Positions 1 to 5,142 of a stretch of DNA of 5,678 nucleotides are shown here, piece after piece. The number at the start of each line of letters is the position of its first letter. Positions within the stretch are counted from its first letter, which is position 1. The DNA is from Bacillota bacterium (GTDB lineage: Bacteria; Bacillota; Clostridia; Oscillospirales; Ruminococcaceae), in the NCBI GenBank assembly GCA_023395695.1, contig JAEWYJ010000304.1, forward strand, positions 1 to 5,678, written 5' to 3'. A program made the translations under genes and the position numbers. The notes under the pieces are model-generated. The model had not been told where the DNA came from. It ran no database searches and worked only from the letters and a program-made list of their open reading frames with translations.

Positions 1-40
1 CCCACCAAAATACCATCGCATTGTTTCTTCGGAGCGTTTC

Positions 41-102
41 TTAAAAGTTCTAAGCGGCGAAAAATGCGCCAAAACTGTATGGCCCAAGCTGAGAACTTTT
101 AA
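41..102. repeat. Long inverted repeat upstream of the efflux operon
   Basis: An 11-bp perfect inverted repeat, TTAAAAGTTCT (41-51) and AGAACTTTTAA (92-102), encloses about 40 nt. The pairing continues inward after one mismatch (52/91) with AGC (53-55) against GCT (88-90). A small GGCG/CGCC hairpin (56-59/67-70) sits in the loop. No T-tract follows on the + strand, so it does not look like an intrinsic terminator. It may be the leader or trailer structure of a neighbouring transcript, a two-site operator, or chance in AT-rich DNA. The repeat is directly visible; its function is unknown. Confidence 0.5.
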
Positions 103-106
103 AAGT
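95..106. promoter_or_regulatory. Perfect 12-bp palindrome, candidate operator
   Basis: ACTTTTAAAAGT is self-complementary over all 12 bases and overlaps the right arm of the long inverted repeat. Its half TTAAAAGT (99-106) also occurs at 41-48. Perfect palindromes of this size upstream of efflux operons can be binding sites for dimeric regulators. No regulator gene is visible in the window, and the site lies about 100 bp upstream of the best -35 box, so assigning it as an operator is speculative. Confidence 0.25.
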
Positions 107-147
107 GTTTGTAGTAAGAGAATAACATTTTCAAATGAACTGAGTGT

Positions 148-188
148 TAACTTTTTGGCTTTGCGGCGGTTTTTACCTAACTTTTTGG
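148..188. repeat. 11-bp direct repeat, 30 bp apart, upstream of the promoter
   Basis: TAACTTTTTGG occurs at 148-158 and again at 178-188, a spacing of 30 bp or close to three helical turns. A shorter partial copy, TTAACTT, follows at 195-201, immediately before the -35 box. Same-face direct repeats just upstream of a promoter fit an activator or response-regulator binding site, but AT-rich DNA yields such repeats by chance too. The repeat is seen; the role is inferred. Confidence 0.35.
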
Positions 189-194
189 TATAGT
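186..194 (+). promoter_or_regulatory. Possible secondary promoter (extended -10)
   Basis: TGG followed by TATAGT (189-194) matches an extended -10 element (TGN plus five of six consensus bases). No good -35 box lies at a suitable distance. It overlaps the second copy of the direct repeat. It is weaker than the TTGACA promoter just downstream, and the two would be alternatives. Confidence 0.25.
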
Positions 195-204
195 TTAACT
201 TGAG

Positions 205-233
205 TTGACAAACAGATGCTACTATTTTAAATT
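205..233 (+). promoter_or_regulatory. Sigma-A/sigma-70 type promoter for the efflux operon
   Basis: A perfect -35 box, TTGACA (205-210), is followed after 17 bp by TAAATT (228-233), which matches four of six -10 bases. TTAAAT at 227-232 with a 16-bp spacer is an equal alternative. Transcription would start around 240 and leave a leader of only about 20 nt before the ATG at 260. The -35 box is strong and the -10 box weak, a pattern compatible with activator-assisted expression; the direct repeats just upstream could supply the activator site. Confidence 0.55.
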
Positions 234-246
234 GTAAAAAACACTT

Positions 247-251
247 AGGAG
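247..251 (+). promoter_or_regulatory. Ribosome binding site of the adaptor gene
   Basis: AGGAG lies 8 nt before the ATG at 260, which supports that start. The site sits inside a copy of GAGTTGACAA (249-258), the same 10 bases that carry the -35 box at 202-211. A protein binding this motif could therefore in principle affect both regions; this is inference only. Confidence 0.75.
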
Positions 252-259
252 TTGACAAC

Positions 260-1726
260 ATGAGTCTGAGTTTGTTGAAGGCGGGCAAGCAGTTTGCATC
301 GCTGGCGCTTGCCGCGGCAGTTGTCGCGGGCATGGCCGGCTGCGACCAAAGCGCGCCGGCTATGGCACAGGGCGGCGGCCGCGCCTCGGGGGCCAAAAAA
401 AGCAGTGCGATATCGGTTCAGATCATCTACCCCGAAACCGAAACGCTGGAACGCCGCACCGAGTTTGCGGGCAGGCTGGCGGCGGCGCAGAGCGTCAAGG
501 TGTATCCGGAAGTAAACGGAACCGTCGCCAAAACCTATTTTAACGCCGGGGATACTGTCAAGAAAGGCGATTTGCTTTTTGAGCTCAACGATACCGACGC
601 GCAGACAACGTTTAAAAAAGCCGAGCTGGATTACCAGAAAACACTGGCCGAAATCGCCTCCGAGGAGTCCGGCTCTGCGAATGCGCTGACCGAACTGCAA
701 TACCAGAACGCAATCACCTCTGCGCAAAACACCTATGAAAACGCGCGGGATAACCTTGAGGTTGCTACCGGCGACGACTTTGACCTTGTCAGCTTCCGGC
801 GTCATCGTCAAAACCTTAAAAAGGCCGAAAAAGCATACGACGACGGCGAGTCGTCCGAAACCTGGGACGCTTATACCAAGGCTATGAAGGATTATAACGA
901 TATGCTGGACGATTACGCCAGCTACAGCAATTACAAAACACTAATTACCAAATTTGAATCCGCTTACGACGACTATCTCTCAGCGTTGGAGAAATACGAT
1001 ATCTACAAAAGCATGACCACCGGGGAGGACGCCGCCGCACGCGATATTAAACGCGCACAGGCTGAGCTGACCTATGAAACCGCGCAGAAAACTTTGAGCA
1101 ACCACAGAGTCTACGCCCCTGTTGCGGGCGTGATCGCCGCAAAAAACGTCAGCGATTACAACGTGGTCTCTACCCAGACGAGCAGCTATGTCATCTCTCA
1201 GGAGGGGCTGCCAACCGTCAGCTTTAATCTATCGGAGGATGGCGCTTTAGCTATGACGCTTGGCGCCCCGGTCACCGTCACCTATAACGGCAGTGACTAT
1301 GCCGCAGAGGTCATTGAGCTTTCGCCCGAAGCGGATGCCACCACCGGCCTTTATGCCGCCAAAGCCCAGTTCACCGCAGAGATCGGCGCCACCCGTTCGG
1401 GCGCCGTTGTCAAAGTAATGGCGATTACGGCTCAGGAGCGGGATACGCTGACCGTTTCGATCGACAACGTCTACTACGAGGGCAACCAGCCCTACCTGTA
1501 CATATATGACAATGGCACCGCAAAGCGCACGGATATCACCATTGGCATGACCACGGCCAACAAGATATCGGTTATTACCGGCATTACCGCAGGCGACGCG
1601 GTCATCACCACCTGGCATCCCAGTCTTAAGGACGGCGCCGAGGTGACCAACAGCCAGCTTGACGGCGGTAACGCCTTGCAGGATGCCGCCCAGCCGGACG
1701 AAGCCCCCGCCAAGAAGGAGGGATAG
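260..1726 (+). CDS. RND efflux periplasmic adaptor (HlyD/AcrA-type membrane fusion protein), lipoprotein
   Basis: This 488-aa protein is the adaptor of an RND pump: it sits outside the cytoplasmic membrane and stabilises and couples the permease. The N-terminus is a lipoprotein signal peptide: Lys7 and Lys10, a hydrophobic stretch (about 12-25), then the lipobox MAGC with Cys28 as the expected lipidated residue. A low-complexity linker (29-50) follows. The first half of the biotinyl-lipoyl motif is at about 76-112 (VYPEVNGTV, then NAGDTVKKGDLLFELN), and the second half (VYAPVAGVI) at 284-292. Between them lies a helical hairpin of about 165 residues (115-282), clearly longer than in AcrA, with ten Tyr from 193 to 249 and many Asp. 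The beta-barrel (about 317-395) and membrane-proximal domain (about 396-465) follow, then a flexible charged tail. The start is set by the well-placed AGGAG. The stop is 3 nt before the permease gene. The family call is firm; the substrate is unknown. Confidence 0.93.
   Translation: MSLSLLKAGKQFASLALAAAVVAGMAGCDQSAPAMAQGGGRASGAKKSSAISVQIIYPETETLERRTEFAGRLAAAQSVKVYPEVNGTVAKTYFNAGDTVKKGDLLFELNDTDAQTTFKKAELDYQKTLAEIASEESGSANALTELQYQNAITSAQNTYENARDNLEVATGDDFDLVSFRRHRQNLKKAEKAYDDGESSETWDAYTKAMKDYNDMLDDYASYSNYKTLITKFESAYDDYLSALEKYDIYKSMTTGEDAAARDIKRAQAELTYETAQKTLSNHRVYAPVAGVIAAKNVSDYNVVSTQTSSYVISQEGLPTVSFNLSEDGALAMTLGAPVTVTYNGSDYAAEVIELSPEADATTGLYAAKAQFTAEIGATRSGAVVKVMAITAQERDTLTVSIDNVYYEGNQPYLYIYDNGTAKRTDITIGMTTANKISVITGITAGDAVITTWHPSLKDGAEVTNSQLDGGNALQDAAQPDEAPAKKEG
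1715..1721 (+). promoter_or_regulatory. Ribosome binding site of the permease gene, inside the adaptor gene
   Basis: AAGGAGG is a 7-base match to the 16S rRNA anti-Shine-Dalgarno sequence and lies 8 nt before the ATG at 1730. It is made by the final Lys-Glu-Gly codons of the adaptor gene, whose TAG is at 1724-1726. Ribosomes finishing the adaptor would cover this site, so translational coupling of the two subunits is likely. The arrangement also fixes the permease start. Confidence 0.85.
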
Positions 1727-1729
1727 CGC

Positions 1730-4700
1730 ATGTTTTCTCTTCCGAACTTTGCGGTTAAGCGCCCTGTTTGCATGCTCGTATGCGTTCTCGCGCTTTTTCT
1801 GTTCGGTACAGGCGCAATTATGGGTATGCCGATTGAGTCAACGCCCGAAATGGATATGCCGATGATGATCGTCATGACGCGCTACAGCGGCGCTTCGCCC
1901 GACGAGGTGGATCAGGCCGTGACCGAGCGAATTGAAAGCGCGCTCTCTGCCGTCAGCGGCGTCGAGAGCATGTCCTCCACCTCCAGCGAGGGCAGCTCGC
2001 GCGTGATGCTGGAATTCTCCTACAACGACGACATGGACGACAAATATCAGGACGTCACCTCGGCGCTTTCGAGAATTAATCTGCCGGACGGGGCGGGCGA
2101 CCCCACCGTCATTAAAATGAGCACCTCCAACATGAATAATTCGGTCATGCGGCTGTCTATTACCTCGGAAGGCGACAGCAGCAGCATCACCGATTATATT
2201 GAGGACAATATCGTGCCCGAAATTGAAAAGATTGAGGGCGTTGGTGAGGTCAGCGTACGCGGCGGGCGTAATAAATACATCAGCGTAGAGCTGATAGAGG
2301 ACCGCTTAAACCAATACGGTCTGACCATGAGCGATGTTTCAAAAGCGATTGCCAATGCCGAATTTGAAGTAACGGTCGGCACGGCAAACCGCGGCGACGT
2401 TGAACTGAGCCTGATCGGCAGCGCCGAATACAATACCTATCAGGCTCTGGCGGATATTCCAATCTCGCTGAAATCGGGCGATATTCTGCACATTTCAGAC
2501 GTTGCTGACGTTTATATGGCCGAACAGGAGCGCTCCTCCTACAGTCGGCAAAACGGTTATGAGAATATCAGCATTTCGGTCAACAAGGAGCAGAGCGCCA
2601 ACACCATTCAGCTGTGCAACAAAATAGTGGCTTTGGTGGACGAATTAAACGCCGATAACAGCCTTGGCCTGAATATCAGAATCAGCTCCAACAGCGGCCA
2701 AACGATTATGGATAACATTGAAAACGTGGTATCCTCGCTGGTTATGGGCCTTGTCATTGCGGTTGTCGTGCTGTTCTTCTTTTTTGGAGAATGGCGCGCC
2801 TCGTTTATCGTCGGCCTGTCGATGCCCATTTCGGTCATGGCCGCGCTGGTCATGATGTCGGCCTTTGACATGACCATTAACATGATGTCGCTGGGCGGTC
2901 TGGTCGTCGGCATCGGCATGATGGTGGATAACTCCATTGTCGTGATGGAAAGCTGCTTCAGGGCGCGCAGCGAGGAACGCACCTTTAAGGAGAGCGTGGC
3001 GGCGGGTGCAAACCTTGTGGCCGGCTCGGTCATCGCCTCGACAGCGACGACGGTTGTCGTTTTTCTGCCCATCTCGCTGATGGACGGCATGGCGGGCCAG
3101 CTTTTTAAGGACACCGGCTTTACCATCGTATTTGCAATTACGGCATCCCTTATCAGCGCGCTGACGCTGGTGCCGCTGCTCTTTGTTAAGCTGCAGCCCA
3201 ACGAGAAGCTGGAATCGCTCTCCAACCGGATGCTCAAATTTATTGACAAATATTATAACCGCCTGCTCAGAAAGGCGGTAAGCGCCCGCAAGATTGTTGT
3301 GCTGGCTGCGGTGGCCTGCCTGCTTGCCGCCGGCCTGATGTTTACGCAGATTAAAATGGAAATGATGCCCTCAATGGACCGCGGCGACGTCAGCCTGTCG
3401 GTTCAGACCAAGTCGGGCCTTAGCCTGGAGGCGACCAACGCCATCATGACCGAGATTGAGGATATCATCAAGCAGGAGGCCGACGTAGAATCTTATTCGC
3501 TGAGTGCGGGCGGTGGCGGCGGCATGATGGGCGGCGGCTCTTCGGGCAGCGGCTCAATATCCATCTCGCTCAAGGAAGGCCGCAGCACCTCCACCAACGA
3601 TTTTGTCAATCAGATCCGCGAAAAAACAGCGCATATTCAGAATTGCAGCATTACCACCAGCGCCGAAAGCGCTATGTCCTTCGGCAACAGCAGCAGCGTT
3701 GAAATTGACCTTGTCGGCGCCGACTACGGCGCGCTGAAATTGGCGGCTGCCACAGTCAGAGAGCAGCTGGCTCTGACCGACGGCATTACAGCAACCGGCA
3801 GCAGCGTCTCGGACGGCGACCCGCGCGCAAAGCTCGCGGTCGACCCCATTCTGGCCAGCGCGGTCGGTATGACGCCCTACTCGGTGCTCACCGCCGCCTC
3901 CAACAAGATAGCCGGTGTGACCGCCATGGAATACCAGCAGGGCGACACCACCTATGATGTTAAGGTGGAGTTCCCCGCTGGCCGCTATAAAAACATCAGC
4001 GACCTTTACGGGCTGATGATCGATACGCCGTCGGGCGGCCAGATTGCCGTCACCGACATTGCGCAGGTCGTTTATGAGGAGGGCCCCACGGCCATCTCGC
4101 GCGAGGACGGCGATTACATCGTCACTGTTACCGGTACGCCGGTCAGCGGCGCCGACATTACCGCCATGACCACACAGGCCGTCGCCGCCATGCAGTCGCT
4201 TGAGCTGCCCGACGGGGTCACACTGCGGGCAGGCGGCAGCATGGATATGATGCGGGACGAATTTTCCGCCATCGGCTACGCGTTATTGACCGCCATATTC
4301 CTCGTATTTGCCGTTATGGCCATCCAGTTTGAATCGCTGGCTTTCTCGTTGGTCGTCATGATTTCGATGCCCTTTTCGCTGACCGGCGCCTTTTTCGGTC
4401 TGGCTGTCACCGGGAATTCCATTAGCATGACGTCGCTGATCGGCCTGGTCATGCTGGTCGGCATTGTTGTAAACAATGCAATTGTGCTGATTGATTTTGC
4501 CAATATCCTGCGCGTGCAGGGCATGGAAGTGCGCGAGGCCATTGTTTTTGCGGGCCGCACCCGAATGCGCCCAATTCTTATGTCCACGCTCACCACCGTT
4601 TTCGGTCTTCTGCCAATGGCGCTGGGCATCGGCGGCAAGGTCGAAACCATGCAGGGCATGGCTGTTGTCGTCATCGGCGGTCTGAGCCTTTCAACGGTGC

Positions 4701-4810
4701 TGACGCTCGTGCTGATTCCCACCTTCTACCTGATGTTTGACAAGGAGGACCGCGCGCGCAGAAAGCAGGAAAAAGCGCACAGACGCGAAGCCGAAAAGCA
4801 GCGCCCGTGA
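1730..4810 (+). CDS. RND efflux transporter permease (AcrB/HAE1-like)
   Basis: This is a 1026-aa inner-membrane pump subunit, close in length to AcrB (1049 aa), expected to form a trimer and expel compounds using an ion gradient. The N-terminus (NFAVKRPV, TM1 about 12-31, then the GASPDEV segment at 54-60) is typical of the family. A large extracytoplasmic porter/docking region (about 32-330) precedes TM2-TM6 (about 332-487). TM7 (about 521-538) starts the second half, with its own porter/docking region (540-845) and TM8-TM12 (about 846-1002). The tail (1003-1026) is strongly basic. By eye against AcrB, Asp400 matches Asp407, Asn401 replaces Asp408, Asn915 replaces Lys940, Arg945 matches Arg971 and Ser952 matches Thr978. 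A Gly/Met/Ser-rich stretch (593-609) lies where AcrB has its switch loop. The gene is intact and follows the adaptor gene after 3 nt. Substrates cannot be predicted. The family is certain; the sub-family is not. Confidence 0.96.
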   Translation: MFSLPNFAVKRPVCMLVCVLALFLFGTGAIMGMPIESTPEMDMPMMIVMTRYSGASPDEVDQAVTERIESALSAVSGVESMSSTSSEGSSRVMLEFSYNDDMDDKYQDVTSALSRINLPDGAGDPTVIKMSTSNMNNSVMRLSITSEGDSSSITDYIEDNIVPEIEKIEGVGEVSVRGGRNKYISVELIEDRLNQYGLTMSDVSKAIANAEFEVTVGTANRGDVELSLIGSAEYNTYQALADIPISLKSGDILHISDVADVYMAEQERSSYSRQNGYENISISVNKEQSANTIQLCNKIVALVDELNADNSLGLNIRISSNSGQTIMDNIENVVSSLVMGLVIAVVVLFFFFGEWRASFIVGLSMPISVMAALVMMSAFDMTINMMSLGGLVVGIGMMVDNSIVVMESCFRARSEERTFKESVAAGANLVAGSVIASTATTVVVFLPISLMDGMAGQLFKDTGFTIVFAITASLISALTLVPLLFVKLQPNEKLESLSNRMLKFIDKYYNRLLRKAVSARKIVVLAAVACLLAAGLMFTQIKMEMMPSMDRGDVSLSVQTKSGLSLEATNAIMTEIEDIIKQEADVESYSLSAGGGGGMMGGGSSGSGSISISLKEGRSTSTNDFVNQIREKTAHIQNCSITTSAESAMSFGNSSSVEIDLVGADYGALKLAAATVREQLALTDGITATGSSVSDGDPRAKLAVDPILASAVGMTPYSVLTAASNKIAGVTAMEYQQGDTTYDVKVEFPAGRYKNISDLYGLMIDTPSGGQIAVTDIAQVVYEEGPTAISREDGDYIVTVTGTPVSGADITAMTTQAVAAMQSLELPDGVTLRAGGSMDMMRDEFSAIGYALLTAIFLVFAVMAIQFESLAFSLVVMISMPFSLTGAFFGLAVTGNSISMTSLIGLVMLVGIVVNNAIVLIDFANILRVQGMEVREAIVFAGRTRMRPILMSTLTTVFGLLPMALGIGGKVETMQGMAVVVIGGLSLSTVLTLVLIPTFYLMFDKEDRARRKQEKAHRREAEKQRP

Positions 4811-4823
4811 TCCGCTCTTTATA

Positions 4824-4844
4824 AATTTAGATTTCTCCTAAATT
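4824..4844. repeat. Small AT-rich hairpin after the permease gene
   Basis: AATTTAG (4824-4830) pairs with CTAAATT (4838-4844) around a 7-nt loop, 13 nt after the permease stop codon. The stem is AT-rich and followed by AAAAGC rather than a T-tract, so it is unlikely to terminate transcription alone. It may simply extend the structured 3' end formed together with the GC-rich hairpin at 4851. Confidence 0.35.
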
Positions 4845-4850
4845 AAAAGC

Positions 4851-4886
4851 CGTCGCCCGGTTCATCACGCTGTGAGCCGGGCGACG
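4851..4886. terminator. Strong GC-rich hairpin, terminator of the efflux operon and/or bidirectional
   Basis: CGTCGCCCGG (4851-4860) and CCGGGCGACG (4877-4886) form a perfect 10-bp stem. The stem can extend inward by about five pairs including G-U wobbles, leaving a loop of about six bases (4866-4871). It begins 40 nt after the permease stop. On the + strand the 3' flank (CCAATTTCAG) is only weakly T-rich. On the - strand the hairpin is followed by GCTTTTAATTT, a much better terminator tail. It could therefore stop either transcript; the orientation is uncertain. Confidence 0.7.
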
Positions 4887-5084
4887 CCAATTTCAGATGT
4901 TGTACCATACACATTAATTTTAAAAGCGGCCCAGCGTTGGCGTGCATATTTTTTGCGCTGCAAGGCGAACGCCGCAGCTGGGCCGGCGCACGGCAAGAAG
5001 GACAGCGCAGCAATGCGAAAAACAGGCCGTTGAGTTGGGACGGTTTTAACGTTAGTCGGCTATATTGGCCGCACCACACAGAAA
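4887..5084. other. Non-coding, structured GC-rich intergenic segment, possible dispersed repeat or RNA
   Basis: This gene-free stretch lies between two strong hairpins in the convergent intergenic region (4811-5142). It holds a 9-bp perfect inverted repeat, CGGCCCAGC (4927-4935) and GCTGGGCCG (4977-4985). Further pairing inside this, GGCGT (4939-4943) with ACGCC (4969-4973) and a small TTGC/GCAA tip (4953-4956/4960-4963), gives a 59-nt imperfect hairpin. A second long-range match, TGCGCTG (4954-4960) with CAGCGCA (5003-5009), could form an alternative fold. Open frames here run into the flanking hairpins or the SPFH gene and resemble no family I recognise. GC-rich intergenic segments of this kind are often dispersed repeats in Clostridia, but repetition cannot be judged from one copy. 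Confidence 0.4.
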
Positions 5085-5116
5085 AGCCGCCCAAAAGCTT
5101 TGGCTCTCGGGCGGCT
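5085..5116 (-). terminator. Intrinsic terminator of the SPFH gene
   Basis: AGCCGCCC (5085-5092) and GGGCGGCT (5109-5116) form a perfect 8-bp GC-rich stem. Read on the - strand it begins 27 nt after the SPFH stop codon and is followed by TTTTCTGTG, a usable U-tract. On the + strand the flank is CTATTCTTATTC, so it might also stop leftover transcripts from the efflux operon. The loop contains the palindrome AAAGCTTT (5094-5101). Confidence 0.8.
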
Positions 5117-5142
5117 CTATTCTTATTCGTCTCAGTTCATCG

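Noticed and set aside
245..811. A 188-aa - strand open frame opposite the adaptor gene
   Set aside because: It is antisense to clear adaptor coding sequence and has no recognisable domain; long antisense frames are expected in GC-rich genes.
2608..3249. A 213-aa - strand open frame opposite the permease gene
   Set aside because: It is antisense to conserved TM2-TM6 coding sequence; its Met/Ser/Thr-rich content is the mirror of hydrophobic codons.
4276..4722. A 148-aa - strand open frame opposite the permease C-terminal half
   Set aside because: It is antisense to TM8-TM12 codons, with no ribosome binding site evidence and no family.
5057..5071. Small hairpin CGGC/GCCG with loop TATATTG
   Set aside because: A stem of only 4 bp is too short to support a separate regulatory call in GC-rich DNA.
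4843..5094. An 83-aa - strand open frame in the same intergenic region
   Set aside because: Its start lies in the loop of one terminator hairpin and its end in the hairpin at 4851-4886; there is no ribosome binding site and no family resemblance.
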